From NCBI GenBank assembly GCA_012516125.1, contig JAAYXB010000008.1, positions 1-41,219 of the forward strand: a DNA stretch of 41,219 nt, in the 5' to 3' direction. The position numbers were made by a program, and so were the translations under genes. Below, in pieces: positions 7,221 to 16,454 of the stretch. The notes under the pieces are model-generated. The model worked only from the letters and a program-made list of their open reading frames with translations. It ran no database searches and was not told the DNA's origin. Position 1 is the first letter of the stretch; every line of letters begins with the position of its first letter. Source of the stretch: Bacillota bacterium. Lineage in GTDB: Bacteria > Bacillota > SHA-98 > UBA4971.

Positions 7221-7682
7221 GTGGGCAACCTTGCAGACTACATTGAAAGCTACCTCAAGCGGCTTCTCGAAAACGCCGAGCAGGGCATGATAGAGCTGCA
7301 AAGGCGCGAGCTTGCGGAGATGTTCAGGTGCGTGCCTTCGCAGATCAACTACGTGCTCACCACGAGATTTACCCCTGACAGGGGTTACGTCGTGGAGACC
7401 CGCAGGGGGGGCGGAGGCTACATCCGGATAGTCCGGCTGTCCTTTCGGCCGAGCCAGGACCGGGCGTCCCTCATCGAAACGGAGATCGGCGACGAGATCA
7501 CCGAAAGGCGAGCCGATTCCCTGCTTCTGAGGCTCGAAGACGAGGGCCTGCTCGACGAGGGTGACCGTGCGTTTGTGAAGGCCGTTCTCGAGCGCGAGAC
7601 GGAAAGGCTCCACCCGAGCTACCGTGGGACGGTGCGGGCGAGCCTTCTGAAGGCCATGGTGATGCTGTTGCTGCGGGAGTAG
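7221..7682 (+). CDS. ctsR: Transcriptional repressor of class III stress genes
   Basis: CtsR (153 residues) represses clp genes and is inactivated or degraded on heat and protein stress through the McsA/McsB/ClpC system. The N-terminal winged HTH (about 1-75) includes the glycine loop RRGGGGYIRI, the thermosensing and DNA-contacting wing that is phosphorylated by McsB in Bacillus-type systems. The C-terminal helical domain (about 80-153) includes LLDEGDRAFVKAVLERE. The start is GTG at 7221 behind GGGAAGGGAAG. It is the first gene of ctsR-mcsA-mcsB-clpC and follows a CtsR operator, so autoregulation is expected. A 169-bp gap separates it from mcsA. That gap contains a duplicated GAAACGGCGCG motif near 7699-7725 but no other signal I can name. 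Confidence 0.95.
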   Translation: MGNLADYIESYLKRLLENAEQGMIELQRRELAEMFRCVPSQINYVLTTRFTPDRGYVVETRRGGGGYIRIVRLSFRPSQDRASLIETEIGDEITERRADSLLLRLEDEGLLDEGDRAFVKAVLERETERLHPSYRGTVRASLLKAMVMLLLRE

Positions 7683-7851
7683 GGTGTGGGCACATCTTTG
7701 AAACGGCGCGGCGCCGAAACGGCGCGACGGCCGGGTGGAACCCGGGCATCCCTCGGAGAGGTTGGCCCCGGAGGCGGAGGTCCTGCCGGATGGTCTCGTG
7801 GACCGGTCCAGTGGGGTCCGGGCATCATAATGTGATGTGGGGGTGTGAGCG

Positions 7852-8376
7852 ATGGTGTGCGACGAGTGTGGAAAGAGGCCTGCAAACGTCCATCTCACCA
7901 AGATAATAAACGGAGTGAAGACCGAATCGCACCTCTGTGAGCAGTGCGCGCGTGAGAAGGGCGAGCTTGACTTCTTCTCGGAGCCGAAGTTCTCGTTCCC
8001 GAGCCTTCTTGCGGGACTGTTGCAGCACGACCCGGGCTTTGCGGAGCCGATGACCCTTCCGGGCAGCGTCACCAGCCGCTGCCGGAGCTGCGGCCTGGAT
8101 TTCTCGGAGTTTCGGAACACCGGGTTCCTGGGGTGCCCCGATTGTTACGACGAGTTTCGCCCGAGGCTCGAGCCGCTTCTCAGGCGTATCCACGGGAGCG
8201 TCCGCCACACCGGGAAGGTTCCCGGGAGGACGGGCGCTGCGGCAGGCAAGAGGCGGGAGATCGAGAACCTGCGCGCCGAGCTTGCAAGACTGGTGGCTAA
8301 GGAGCAATATGAGGAGGCCGCGAAGGTCCGGGACAGGATCCGCGCTCTTGAGAAGGACCTCGCGGGCGAGTCTTAG
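7852..8376 (+). CDS. mcsA: McsA zinc-binding activator of the McsB kinase
   Basis: McsA activates the protein-arginine kinase McsB and helps deliver substrates to ClpC. The 174-residue protein has an N-terminal zinc finger (CDEC at residues 3-6, then CEQC), a second zinc site (CRSC..CPDC in the middle), and a C-terminal UVR motif (about 135-170, ENLRAELARLVAKEQYEEAA) like those in UvrB and ClpC. Every Cys pair expected for the family is visible. The start is ATG at 7852, preceded by a GGGGG-containing leader. The stop is followed within 16 bp by mcsB, so the two are co-transcribed and probably translationally coupled. Confidence 0.95.
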   Translation: MVCDECGKRPANVHLTKIINGVKTESHLCEQCAREKGELDFFSEPKFSFPSLLAGLLQHDPGFAEPMTLPGSVTSRCRSCGLDFSEFRNTGFLGCPDCYDEFRPRLEPLLRRIHGSVRHTGKVPGRTGAAAGKRREIENLRAELARLVAKEQYEEAAKVRDRIRALEKDLAGES

Positions 8377-8391
8377 GAGGAGGGTGTGGAC

Positions 8392-9459
8392 ATGTCTCTC
8401 GGGGACATAATAGACAGGACGTCCAGCGCATGGATGCGGGCCGACGCTCCGTCCGCTGACGTGGTGTTGAGCTCTCGCGTGAGGCTCGCCCGGAACATCG
8501 CCGGCATTCCCTTCCCGCACCAGGCGTCCGAGGCAGACCTTGCGAAAGTTGCAGACCAGGTTCAGAGGGCCATCCGGACGGCGAAAGGCCTTGCGGACCT
8601 TGCAGTGATCCGCCTGTCCGAAACGCCGGCCCTCGACAGGCAGATTCTCGTCGAGAAACACCTCATCAGCCCACAGCATGCGCAAGGGGCGAAGCACCGC
8701 CTCGTGGCGATACGCCCTGACGAGACCATAAGCGTGATGGTGAACGAGGAGGACCACCTCCGCATCCAGGCCCTCCTGCCGGGCCTGCAGCTTGAGGACG
8801 CCCTAAAGCTGGCGAGCCAGGTGGACGACATGTTCGAGAGCAGGCTGGACTATGCATTCGACGAGAAGCTGGGGTACATCACCGCGTGCCCAACCAACGT
8901 GGGCACGGGGCTGCGCGCCTCGGTCATGGTGCACCTGCCTGCTCTCGCGACCACAGGCCAGGTCGGCCGGGTGTTGGCCGCCGTCTCCAACGTGGGAATC
9001 GCGGTCAGGGGGCTGTACGGAGAAGGGTCCGAGGCCACGGGGAACGTGTTCCAGCTTTCCAACCAGGTGACCCTCGGCCGGTCGGAGAGCGAGCTTGTGG
9101 ATAACCTTGTGGGCGTCACAAAGCAGGTTATCGACCAGGAGCGCAGCGTCCGCGAGAGACTGGTGCGCGAGAGGAAAGATCAGCTTGAAGACAAAGTGAA
9201 CAGGGCTTACGGGCTGCTGTCCCATGCGCGGCTCATAACATCCCAGGAGGCCCTCGGGCTTCTGTCAGACGTCAGGCTCGGTGTCGAGGCCGGGCTGCTT
9301 CCCGGCGTCGACGCGAAGACCCTGAACGAGCTGATGGTCATCACCCAGCCCGCTTACCTGCAAAGGATAATGGGGAAGGAGCTTGGGCCCCACGAAAGGG
9401 ACGTACGACGGGCCGCGCTGATAAGGGAGAAGATCAGGGCCAGGAAGGAAGGGAGATAG
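8392..9459 (+). CDS. mcsB: Protein-arginine kinase
   Basis: McsB is related to phosphagen kinases and phosphorylates arginines, marking proteins for ClpCP and inactivating CtsR. The product has about 355 residues, the normal family length. The phosphagen-kinase signature [10 protein letters not shown] lies near the N-terminus. [23 protein letters not shown] contains the conserved Cys and nucleotide-site residues. The [18 protein letters not shown] region and the C-terminal phosphoarginine-recognition part are also present. TAGGAGGAGGG lies upstream. The ATG at 8392 has better spacing than the in-frame GTG at 8386. It lies between mcsA and clpC, only 2 bp from the clpC start. Confidence 0.95.
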   Translation: MSLGDIIDRTSSAWMRADAPSADVVLSSRVRLARNIAGIPFPHQASEADLAKVADQVQRAIRTAKGLADLAVIRLSETPALDRQILVEKHLISPQHAQGAKHRLVAIRPDETISVMVNEEDHLRIQALLPGLQLEDALKLASQVDDMFESRLDYAFDEKLGYITACPTNVGTGLRASVMVHLPALATTGQVGRVLAAVSNVGIAVRGLYGEGSEATGNVFQLSNQVTLGRSESELVDNLVGVTKQVIDQERSVRERLVRERKDQLEDKVNRAYGLLSHARLITSQEALGLLSDVRLGVEAGLLPGVDAKTLNELMVITQPAYLQRIMGKELGPHERDVRRAALIREKIRARKEGR

Positions 9460-9461
9460 CC

Positions 9462-11909
9462 ATGATGATGTTTGGAGGACTTACCGAGAGGGCGCAGCGG
9501 GTCCTGCAGCTCTCGCAGGAAGAGGCGAGAAGGCTCGGCCACGATGTCGTCGGCACCGAGCACCTTCTGCTTGGCCTCGTCGGCGAGGGGCAGGGCATTG
9601 CCGCCCGTGCTCTTCAGAATCTGGGCATAAACCTGGACAACGTCCGGCAGGCCGTGGAGAGCATGGTCGGTCGGGGCGACCCGGAACGGGTACGCATGCT
9701 GACCCTCACGCCACGTGCCAAGAAAGTGCTCGAGCTTGCCATGGCGGAGGCGAGGCAACTCGGCCAGGGTTACATCGGCACGGAACACATCCTCCTCGGG
9801 CTTATCCGGGAGGGTGAGGGCGTGGCCGCGCAGGTGCTCACGAGTCTCGGGGCGGACCTTGAGAAGGTGCGCAAGGAGGTTGTGAGCCTGCTCGGAGAGG
9901 CCTCGGGCGCGACGGCGAAGGGGAAAAAGACGCACAAGACGCCCACCCTCGACCAGTTCGGGCGCGATCTCACTGCCATGGCCGAGGAGGGCAAGCTGGA
10001 CCCGGTCATAGGCCGAACGAAGGAGATCGAGCGGGTCATCCAGGTCCTGAGCCGCAGGACCAAGAACAACCCCGTGCTCATAGGCGACCCGGGAGTGGGC
10101 AAAACCGCCATTGTTGAGGGCCTCGCTCAGAACGTCGCCAGGGGCGACGTGCCGGAGGTGCTGCGTGGGAAGCGCGTCATAGCCCTTGACATGGGGTCGA
10201 TCGTGGCCGGGACGAAGTTCAGGGGCGAGTTCGAGGAGCGCCTCAAGCGCATCGTTGACGAGATCAGGGCCTCAGGAGACGTGGTGCTCTTCATAGATGA
10301 GATGCACACGATAGTGGGCGCGGGCGCCGCCGAGGGGGCCATCGACGCGGCGAACATCCTGAAGCCTGCGCTTGCCAGGGGCGAACTTCAGTGCATCGGT
10401 GCGACGACCATCGATGAGTATCGCAAGTACGTTGAGAAAGACGCCGCCCTCGAGCGGAGGTTCCAGCCGATCATGGTCGGCGAGCCGACCGTGGACGAGA
10501 CCATCGCCATTCTTGAGGGGCTGCGCGACAGGTACGAAGCTCACCACCGGGTGAAGATCACCGATGAGGCGCTCCGGGCCGCGGCGCGTCTCGCGGACCG
10601 GTACATCACCGACAGGTTCCTGCCGGACAAAGCCATCGACCTTGTGGACGAGGCGTCTTCGAAGGTGCGGCTTGCGACCACGATTGCGCCGCCGGATCTC
10701 AAGAAACTTGAGGACGAGTTCAACAGGATCAGAACGGAGAAGGAGGCCGCCATCAAGAACGAGGAGTTCGAGAAAGCGGCGGACCTCAGGGACAAGGAGC
10801 AAAAGATCAAGGAGGAAATCGACGCAAGGAAGAACGAGTGGCAGAGCAAGCGCGGCATGGCCGAGGCCACCGTCACGGCGGAACATATCGCCCAGGTTGT
10901 ATCGTCGTGGACGGGTATCCCCGTCGCGCAGCTTGCCGAGGAGGAGACCCAGCGCCTACTCAAGTTGGAGGAGATCCTTCACAAGCGAGTCATAGGCCAG
11001 GACGAGCCGGTCGAGGCCCTCGCGAGGGCCATCCGGAGGGCGCGGGCCGGGCTCAAGGACCCCAGGCGCCCCATCGGGTCGTTCATCTTCCTCGGTCCGA
11101 CGGGTGTCGGCAAGACCGAGCTTGCGAGGGCGCTTGCCGAGGCATTGTTCGGCGACGAGGACGCGATGATTGCCTTCGACATGTCCGAGTACATGGAGAG
11201 GCACACGGTGTCGAGGCTCATAGGCGCGCCTCCCGGCTACGTCGGCTACGAGGAGGCCGGCCAGCTCACCGAAAGGGTGAGGAGGCGGCCGTACTCTGTG
11301 GTGCTCTTCGATGAGATCGAGAAAGCGCACCCTGACGTGTTCAACGTCCTCCTCCAGGTGCTCGAGGACGGGAGGCTGACCGACGGCAAAGGGCGTACGG
11401 TGGACTTTCGTAACACGGTCATCATAATGACCTCGAACGTCGGCGCGAACCTCATCGACCGTGAGTCGAGACTCGGGTTTACGGCGCGCGAGGATGAGGA
11501 GTACAGTTACGAGCAGATGAAGGAGAAGATCACGTCGGAGCTCCGGCGGACCTTCAGACCTGAGTTCCTGAACAGAGTGGATGAGATCATCGTGTTCCGC
11601 GCTCTGACCCCGGAGCAGATCAGGCAGATCGTCGATCTGCAACTGAAGGATGTGGAGGCAAGGCTCAAGGATCACGACATCCACCTGGAGGTGACGGACG
11701 AAGCCAAGGACCTCCTTGCGAAGGAGGGCTTCAGCAAGGAGTTCGGAGCGCGCCCGCTCAGGAGGACCATCGAGCGCATGGTCGAGAACAGGCTCTCGGA
11801 GGAACTCCTTCAGGGCCGCATCAAGGACGGCGACACCGTGGCGGTGTCCGTCAAGGACGGCGCGATCATCGTGGAACGCAGGGAGAGGGTCGCTGCGCGC
11901 CAGGCATAA
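9462..11909 (+). CDS. clpC: AAA+ unfoldase ClpC
   Basis: ClpC is a HSP100 ATPase that unfolds substrates for ClpP. The 815-residue protein has two N-terminal Clp repeats (about 1-145), a first AAA+ module with Walker A GDPGVGKT at 208-215, a middle domain with a UVR-like stretch ([22 protein letters not shown]), a second AAA+ module with GPTGVGKT at 545-552, and a C-terminal D2-small domain. The family is known to need McsB or MecA-type adaptors; McsA and McsB are encoded directly upstream. Three consecutive ATGs (9462, 9465, 9468) follow GAAGGGAG; the first is used here. The operon probably ends at the hairpin after the stop. No clpP is in this window. Confidence 0.97.
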   Translation: MMMFGGLTERAQRVLQLSQEEARRLGHDVVGTEHLLLGLVGEGQGIAARALQNLGINLDNVRQAVESMVGRGDPERVRMLTLTPRAKKVLELAMAEARQLGQGYIGTEHILLGLIREGEGVAAQVLTSLGADLEKVRKEVVSLLGEASGATAKGKKTHKTPTLDQFGRDLTAMAEEGKLDPVIGRTKEIERVIQVLSRRTKNNPVLIGDPGVGKTAIVEGLAQNVARGDVPEVLRGKRVIALDMGSIVAGTKFRGEFEERLKRIVDEIRASGDVVLFIDEMHTIVGAGAAEGAIDAANILKPALARGELQCIGATTIDEYRKYVEKDAALERRFQPIMVGEPTVDETIAILEGLRDRYEAHHRVKITDEALRAAARLADRYITDRFLPDKAIDLVDEASSKVRLATTIAPPDLKKLEDEFNRIRTEKEAAIKNEEFEKAADLRDKEQKIKEEIDARKNEWQSKRGMAEATVTAEHIAQVVSSWTGIPVAQLAEEETQRLLKLEEILHKRVIGQDEPVEALARAIRRARAGLKDPRRPIGSFIFLGPTGVGKTELARALAEALFGDEDAMIAFDMSEYMERHTVSRLIGAPPGYVGYEEAGQLTERVRRRPYSVVLFDEIEKAHPDVFNVLLQVLEDGRLTDGKGRTVDFRNTVIIMTSNVGANLIDRESRLGFTAREDEEYSYEQMKEKITSELRRTFRPEFLNRVDEIIVFRALTPEQIRQIVDLQLKDVEARLKDHDIHLEVTDEAKDLLAKEGFSKEFGARPLRRTIERMVENRLSEELLQGRIKDGDTVAVSVKDGAIIVERRERVAARQA

Positions 11910-11954
11910 GAGGTCCTGTCGTGCGGGCACCGTCAATCCCCTGCACCTGAGAAG

Positions 11955-12006
11955 AACGGCCGGGCGGGGACCTCACCCGTAAAGGTGATCCCTGACCCGG
12001 CCGGTT
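11955..12006 (+). terminator. Long hairpin after clpC
   Basis: CGGCCGGGCGGGGA pairs imperfectly with TCCCTGACCCGGCCG around an inner CTCACC/GGTGA stem. The position suits the end of the ctsR operon. Only a mixed T-containing stretch follows, so intrinsic termination is probable but not certain. Confidence 0.5.
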
Positions 12007-12048
12007 CATACTTTCTGGTAACAGGGATCTTATCCTCCGCGGCGAACC

Positions 12049-12076
12049 TTGTGACAGGCGTGTTCGGTTGAATAAT
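12049..12076 (+). promoter_or_regulatory. Candidate promoter of the ECF sigma operon
   Basis: TTGTGA (12049-12054) and AATAAT (12071-12076) are 16 bp apart and lie 65 bp ahead of the sigma gene. GAACC at 12044-12048 resembles an ECF -35 element, but no fitting CGT-type -10 is seen at the proper distance, so autoregulation cannot be claimed. Confidence 0.35.
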
Positions 12077-12140
12077 CCCTGCGCTGTGGCGTCTAACTAC
12101 ACGGGTGCGGCGCGGGGCAGCGGTGAGGAGGGTCGCGGGG

Positions 12141-12746
12141 ATGGCGACGCCCGACGATGCCCTCATACAGCGATGTCGCGCCGGGGAGGAAGCGGCCTTT
12201 GAGGAGATGGTTGCGGCTTACCACCGGCGGGTCTGGAGCATCGCGTATCAGATGAGCGGGGACCCTGACGATGCCGACGATATCACACAAGAGGCGTTCG
12301 TTAGGGTTTACCGGTCCATCGGCAGGTTTCGGGAGGAGTCGTCGTTTTCCACGTGGCTTTACCGGATCACGATGAACCTGTGCACCGACTTCCTGCGACG
12401 GCGCCGCCGGCATGGCGATGCCCTTTCGCTGGACCTGGTGGAGGCGGAGGGCCATGGCGCGGCAAGGCAGGCCCCGGTTGCTGCGGGTAGCCCGGCAGGC
12501 ACCCACAACCCCTCCGGGAGTCCGCTGCGGGAGGCGGAGACCGCGGAACTCCGTGCCAGGCTGAAGGAGGCCATACTGTCTCTGCCCGAATACTACCGGT
12601 CGGTGGTGGTCCTCCGCGACATCGAGGGCCTGTCGTATCGCGAAATCGCGTCGGTGCTCGGGTGCCCGGAGGGCACGGTGATGTCGAGGTTGTTCTACGC
12701 CAAGAGGGCGTTGCGAGAGAAACTCCGCAGCTATGTCGAGGGATGA
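12141..12746 (+). CDS. ECF-type RNA polymerase sigma factor
   Basis: This 201-residue sigma-70-like factor has region 2 near the N-terminus (CRAGEEAAFEEMVAAYHRRV, then DDADDITQEAFVRVYRSI) and region 4 at the C-terminus (LSLPEYYRSVVVLRDIEGL, then YREIASVLGCPEGTVMSRL). A Pro/Gly/Ala-rich linker of about 40 residues joins them, longer than in many ECF factors. The ATG at 12141 follows GAGGAGGGTCGCGGGG; a longer in-frame GTG at 12105 has no good ribosome-binding site. The next gene encodes a zinc anti-sigma-like protein 6 bp away, and the third a Yip1/signal-peptidase-like membrane protein. The arrangement suggests control by a membrane anti-sigma factor that senses an envelope signal. The regulon is unknown. 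Confidence 0.93.
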   Translation: MATPDDALIQRCRAGEEAAFEEMVAAYHRRVWSIAYQMSGDPDDADDITQEAFVRVYRSIGRFREESSFSTWLYRITMNLCTDFLRRRRRHGDALSLDLVEAEGHGAARQAPVAAGSPAGTHNPSGSPLREAETAELRARLKEAILSLPEYYRSVVVLRDIEGLSYREIASVLGCPEGTVMSRLFYAKRALREKLRSYVEG

Positions 12747-12752
12747 TGCGGT

Positions 12753-13226
12753 ATGGGAAGACTTCGTCAACGGAAGGGTCGTCCGTTGAGGTGCCGCGAC
12801 CTTCGATCCAAGATCCTGATGTATGCCGAGGGCGGGCTCGATGGGCCGGGGCGCGAGGCGGTCGAGGCCCATCTCGAGACGTGCGGTGCCTGCAGGGAGA
12901 TGGCGGAGGACCTCAGGGACGTCACCCTTGCGGTGAGGACGCTGCGCGATGAGGCTGCCATGGCACCTGACGCCGCCTGGCTTACTCGCGTCGCGCGGCA
13001 GAAGGCCACCGAGAGACGAGGGCTCCGAAGCCTAGCTGCGAGGGCGAGTTCGTGGGTCGACGATGTGGTAGGCCCAGTGGTCGAGCGTCCGGCAGAAGCG
13101 CTCCTGCCCTCGGGGCTGGTGCTGTGGCTTGCAGTCTTGAACGTAGCAAGCACTTTCGGTCTCGAAAGGCTAGTGGCGAAGCTGGCGGCACTGGCGCTCG
13201 TTCGCGTGGGCCTGCTGGGGATCTGA
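12753..13226 (+). CDS. Zinc-finger anti-sigma-like membrane protein
   Basis: This 157-residue protein has an N-terminal ZAS-type motif, H40-x3-C44-x2-C47 (HLETCGAC), with a further Cys14. Such motifs bind zinc in anti-sigma factors that hold ECF sigmas. The middle is charged. The C-terminus has one or two hydrophobic stretches (LLPSGLVLWLAVLNVAS and the last 20 residues) that could anchor it in the membrane. It starts at ATG 12753, directly after the sigma gene, and its stop touches the GTG start of the next gene, so the three form one operon. Anti-sigma activity is inferred from motif and position. Confidence 0.85.
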   Translation: MGRLRQRKGRPLRCRDLRSKILMYAEGGLDGPGREAVEAHLETCGACREMAEDLRDVTLAVRTLRDEAAMAPDAAWLTRVARQKATERRGLRSLAARASSWVDDVVGPVVERPAEALLPSGLVLWLAVLNVASTFGLERLVAKLAALALVRVGLLGI

Positions 13227-14408
13227 GTGTTGGGGGAGGCGTATGGAAGAATGCGGGGTGTCTGGCTCTGGTTGACCAGGTTCATACTGCATCCCGGTGT
13301 CCTTCTCCGTGACCTGAAGGCGAGCGCGCCGGTCTGGCCCTCCCTCGCGATTGCAGGGTTTGTGTGCTGGGGGGCGGGCATTTACCTCTCGGAGGTCCTT
13401 CTGCCTGGCATCGGATGGTTGCCCGCGTATGTTCTCACCGGTGCGCTCGTGGGTCTTCTCATTCTCCTCGCGTTCCTTGCGGTGCTGCATGTTGTCGCCC
13501 GCGTACTTGGCGGACGCGGCGATATACGCGATCTTGCCAGGCTCTGGGGGTACACTCACCTGCCCGAGATAGTAATCGGCATCCTCCTGGCCATCGTCTT
13601 GAGGTGTACGGTGTTCAGAGGGTCTCCCCACGGTAACCTGGGCCTGGGATGGCTCATCGGGATCGCTATCATCGCCCTTATCACCGCGATATGGTCGCTT
13701 ATCCTGCGCATCCATGTGCTCAGAGTGACGTACGGGTACGGTGTGCTCATGTCCGTGCTCGTGCTGGTCCTTTCCGAAGCGGCGATAGACATCGCTTCCT
13801 GGGTCCCGCAGCTAGCCCTCCAAACAGTAGGTGCTCGGGGCGCTACTGCAGTCGGGTTGATGGACCCCATGGACCCGCGGGTGGCCCGCGACATCCGTGT
13901 GATTCTCGAGAAGGAAATGTCCCTCGTCGCTGAGTCGGACTTTCGCACCGGAGCCACATACGTCCCGGTCAACACGAGGGCATACCCGCCCAGGAGAGGA
14001 GACGCGGTCATGTTCTGCCGCGATGAACACACGCGCCGCGATCTCAGGCGGGCCATCGTCGGCATATCGATAAACCTTGGCCTTGGAGGAGACGGTCCAC
14101 GCTTTGCCGCACATGTCGCCGTTGCGCGGGTGGTGGGCCTGCCGGGTGAGACCGTCGAGGTGAGGGGCGGTAGGGTGCTCGTGAACGGCGGGGAGCTTGA
14201 CGAACCGTACGTGAAGGTCCCTGGCGACATTACCCTCGCGCCCGTGCAGGTGCCGGAGGGGTCATTCTTCCTGCTTGGGGACAACAGGTCGCTCGACCCG
14301 GGATCGTATGGTGCTGGAGTTGTCGCGGGAGACAAGATCCTCGGGAGGATGCTCCGCACCTGGACCGACATAACCGTCCCGGTTGTGCGGGCGCTTGTGT
14401 TCGGCTGA
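13227..14408 (+). CDS. Yip1-domain / inactive S26 signal-peptidase-like fusion
   Basis: This 393-residue protein joins two modules. Residues about 15-205 form a Yip1-like bundle of about five transmembrane segments. Residues about 225-390 resemble type I signal peptidase: RRGDAVMF, then ARVVGLPGETVEVRGGRVLVNG, and GDNRSLDPGSYG at 351-362. In active enzymes the catalytic lysine precedes the Arg of KRVVGLPGD; here that position is Ala300. The SMxP motif around the nucleophile is also absent, with only ESDF near the expected place. It is therefore predicted to be a pseudo-peptidase, possibly binding exported proteins or the anti-sigma factor (inference). The GTG at 13227 abuts the anti-sigma stop. 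The ATG at 13251, behind GGGGGAGG, is an alternative start. Confidence 0.82.
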   Translation: MLGEAYGRMRGVWLWLTRFILHPGVLLRDLKASAPVWPSLAIAGFVCWGAGIYLSEVLLPGIGWLPAYVLTGALVGLLILLAFLAVLHVVARVLGGRGDIRDLARLWGYTHLPEIVIGILLAIVLRCTVFRGSPHGNLGLGWLIGIAIIALITAIWSLILRIHVLRVTYGYGVLMSVLVLVLSEAAIDIASWVPQLALQTVGARGATAVGLMDPMDPRVARDIRVILEKEMSLVAESDFRTGATYVPVNTRAYPPRRGDAVMFCRDEHTRRDLRRAIVGISINLGLGGDGPRFAAHVAVARVVGLPGETVEVRGGRVLVNGGELDEPYVKVPGDITLAPVQVPEGSFFLLGDNRSLDPGSYGAGVVAGDKILGRMLRTWTDITVPVVRALVFG

Positions 14409-14419
14409 AGATCCACCGC

Positions 14420-14543
14420 CAACTGGGAGTGCAGGAGTTCTGTCGACTTCGGGAGAGGTTGCCGGTGACTCAAAGAGAGAGCTCAACACCGGCAACCTGA
14501 CACCTGCGGCGAAACCCGGAGGAATTAACAAACCCTCACTTAG
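14420..14543 (+). repeat. Shorter interspersed repeat copy
   Basis: The copy begins with CAACTGGGAGTGCAGGAG and contains the arm GAGAGGTTGCCGGTG and its partner CACCGGCAACC. It ends in ACAAACCCTCACTTAG at 14543. The middle GC hairpin and the AAAATCC stem are missing; GACTCAAAGAGAGAGCTCAA replaces them, as in the copy at 18956-19083. Confidence 0.75.
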
Positions 14544-14583
14544 GATATGCTCGAAGGCGCTGCATGTGTGGTAGAATTGGTTC

Positions 14584-15102
14584 GTGGGGAGACGGGAGTT
14601 GCGTGCCGCCGCCCTCGCGAACCTTCATTTTGGCAGGAGTGCTGACACGTTGGGTTGCACGGGTTGTCGTTCCAGGATTCAGTCGGACATCGAAACCGCA
14701 CGCGACATGCTCCTCAAGGGCAACCTTGGCCTCGTCGCAGTGAAGGACGGCAGGGTCGTCGTAAGCTCGCGCGAGCGCGGCGTGCGTCCCCTGGTGGATG
14801 CCGTGATCGGCGCCGGGGAGAGCCTGAAGGGCGCCGTTGTGGGAGATCGAGTCGTGGGACGCGCCTCCGCCATGCTGTGTATCTACTGTGGTGTGGGAGC
14901 AGTATACACGCCGCTTGCGTCGGAGGGCGCCCTTGCGGAACTTGCCTCGGCCGGTATCCCGGTTGTTGCCGAAAGGGCGACCCCCGCCATCCTGAATAGG
15001 GACGGCACCGACAGGTGCCCGTTCGAGAAGATGACAGACGGGTTGCGCTCGCCCGCCGAGGTTGTGGACACGCTGCGGGCGTTTTTCGAAACAAGAAGGT
15101 GA
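14584..15102 (+). CDS. DUF1893 family protein
   Basis: This 172-residue protein belongs to the DUF1893 family, whose function is not established. The family core spans about residues 35-130: ARDMLLKGNLGLVAVKDGRV, then LKGAVVGDRVVGRASAMLCIY and VGAVYTPLASEGALAELASAGI. Its conserved small residues and alternating strands recall the cytidine-deaminase-like fold, but no HAE..PCxxC zinc site is seen. Extra Cys residues lie near the N-terminus (CTGC) and C-terminus. The GTG at 14584 has a poor ribosome-binding site. An in-frame TTG at 14650, behind GGCAGGAG, would give a protein 22 residues shorter and may be the true start. It is followed 23 bp later by the lipoate-ligase-like gene, so the two are probably co-transcribed. 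Confidence 0.75.
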   Translation: MGRRELRAAALANLHFGRSADTLGCTGCRSRIQSDIETARDMLLKGNLGLVAVKDGRVVVSSRERGVRPLVDAVIGAGESLKGAVVGDRVVGRASAMLCIYCGVGAVYTPLASEGALAELASAGIPVVAERATPAILNRDGTDRCPFEKMTDGLRSPAEVVDTLRAFFETRR

Positions 15103-15125
15103 CTTCGAGGGAGGGGGATCGGGCG

Positions 15126-16172
15126 ATGCGCCTCTACCGGCTTGGGAAGCTTCCCGGACAGCAGTCGATGCTCATCTTTCACGCCCTTGCGAGGATGGGG
15201 CGCGAAGGACTCATACTTGTATCGCCGGCCGAGCCCATAGTCAGCATCGGTTACTTCCAGGACGCCCGAAAGGTGGCCGACCTCGAGTACTGCCGGGCAC
15301 GCGGCATTTCGGTGATGCGGCGGGAGATCGGCGGCGGCACGACGTTTCTTGACGAGAACCAGATCTTTTTCCAGCTCGTCATGAGGCGCGACAATCCCGC
15401 GTTTCCCAGGAAGATTGCCGCTCTCTACGAGCTTGTGGCCGGCCCTTGCGTGGACACCTACCGGGACCTCGGTGTCGATGCGGTTTTCCGCCCGGTGAAC
15501 GACGTGATCACGAGGGATGGCCGCAAAGTGTCGGGCCTCGGCGGGGCTGACATCGGAGAATGCATGGTATTTGTGGGAAACATAATCCTGGACTTCGATT
15601 ACAGGTCCATGGCGAGCATCCTCAAGGTCCCAAGCGAGAAATTCCGCGACAAGGTTTACAAGTCCCTGGAGGAGAACCTCACGACCCTGCTTCGGGAAAC
15701 CGGGAAAAGGCCGCCCCGCAGGGAGGTGGAGGACCTTCTCGCAAAGCGTTTTGCGGCGCGGGTCGGGCCGCTCGAGGAAGCGCCGCTTGAAGCCGAGGTC
15801 CTCAAAGCCGCTTGCGAGCTGGAGAAGGAGTTCATGTCAGACGAGTTTCTCTTCAAGAAAGGTAAAGTTCACGGGGACCACATCAAGATCGCAGAGGGCG
15901 CCTCGGTGCTGGAGCAGAACTATAAGGCTCTCGGGGGTCTCATCACCGTGACGTGCGCGGTTTCAAACGGGACCATACGGGACATATCCGTTTCCGGAGA
16001 TTTTACGTTCTACCCAAGAGAGAGGCTTGGCAACCTTGAGGAAGCGCTCGTTGGGGTGAAGCGCGAGGCTGCAGAGGTCGAGCAGGCTCTGCGCCGGTTC
16101 TATGAAGACTTTGGCATCGACTCGCCGGGCGTCACCCCGGCGGATTTCGCGAAGGCCGTCTGCGGCGGCTAA
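15126..16172 (+). CDS. Lipoate-protein ligase A family protein
   Basis: This 348-residue protein has the LplA/BirA-type catalytic fold: an N-terminal strand region (SIGYFQDARKV), the lipoyl-adenylate loop RREIGGGTTFLDENQIFFQLV, and the segment DGRKVSGLGGADIGECMVFVGNII with the expected catalytic Lys. A C-terminal accessory domain follows (about 250-348, KKGKVHGDHIKIAEGASVLEQNYKALGGLI). The family attaches lipoate or octanoate to E2 or GcvH proteins; the exact substrate cannot be told from sequence. The ATG at 15126 sits behind GAGGGAGGGGG, whereas longer readings of the frame overlap the DUF1893 gene. No lipoylated protein gene is close by, so the local context does not explain its role. Confidence 0.85.
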   Translation: MRLYRLGKLPGQQSMLIFHALARMGREGLILVSPAEPIVSIGYFQDARKVADLEYCRARGISVMRREIGGGTTFLDENQIFFQLVMRRDNPAFPRKIAALYELVAGPCVDTYRDLGVDAVFRPVNDVITRDGRKVSGLGGADIGECMVFVGNIILDFDYRSMASILKVPSEKFRDKVYKSLEENLTTLLRETGKRPPRREVEDLLAKRFAARVGPLEEAPLEAEVLKAACELEKEFMSDEFLFKKGKVHGDHIKIAEGASVLEQNYKALGGLITVTCAVSNGTIRDISVSGDFTFYPRERLGNLEEALVGVKREAAEVEQALRRFYEDFGIDSPGVTPADFAKAVCGG

Positions 16173-16254
16173 AAGGCCGTCGCCGTGCTCGGCCAAACTG
16201 GCAGCTGCTGGGGAAGTTCAGCAGCCTCATTCAGGAGTTCATATGAGTTTTCCG

Positions 16255-16410
16255 GTGAGTTCCGGGTTGCCGGTGCTTGCGCGAGCGGACGCTCGTGATT
16301 CGGCAAGCCCGAACGCCAGATGTAACCCCGAACACCAGATCTAACGAGGTGCTGCGCTGGGGTGCCGTCCCCCGGGCGGAACACCGGCAACCTCTGGAAA
16401 AGTGCCACAG
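16255..16410 (+). repeat. Degenerate interspersed repeat upstream of radA
   Basis: The copy keeps the arm TTCCGGGTTGCCGGTGCTTG (16260 on), the middle GCTGGGGTGCCGTCCCCCGG, and the closing arm ACACCGGCAACCTCTGGAAA. Both termini have lost the CACTTAG motif. It fills most of the gap between the lipoate-ligase-like gene and radA. Confidence 0.55.
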
Positions 16411-16454
16411 AACTTTGAACGTACGCTTAAGCGCATTGAGAAAGGGTGCGAGAC

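Noticed and set aside
12043-12095. ECF-type autoregulatory promoter (GAAC / CGTC)
   Set aside because: GAACC and CGTCT elements exist but are about 40 bp apart, too far for a -35/-10 pair.
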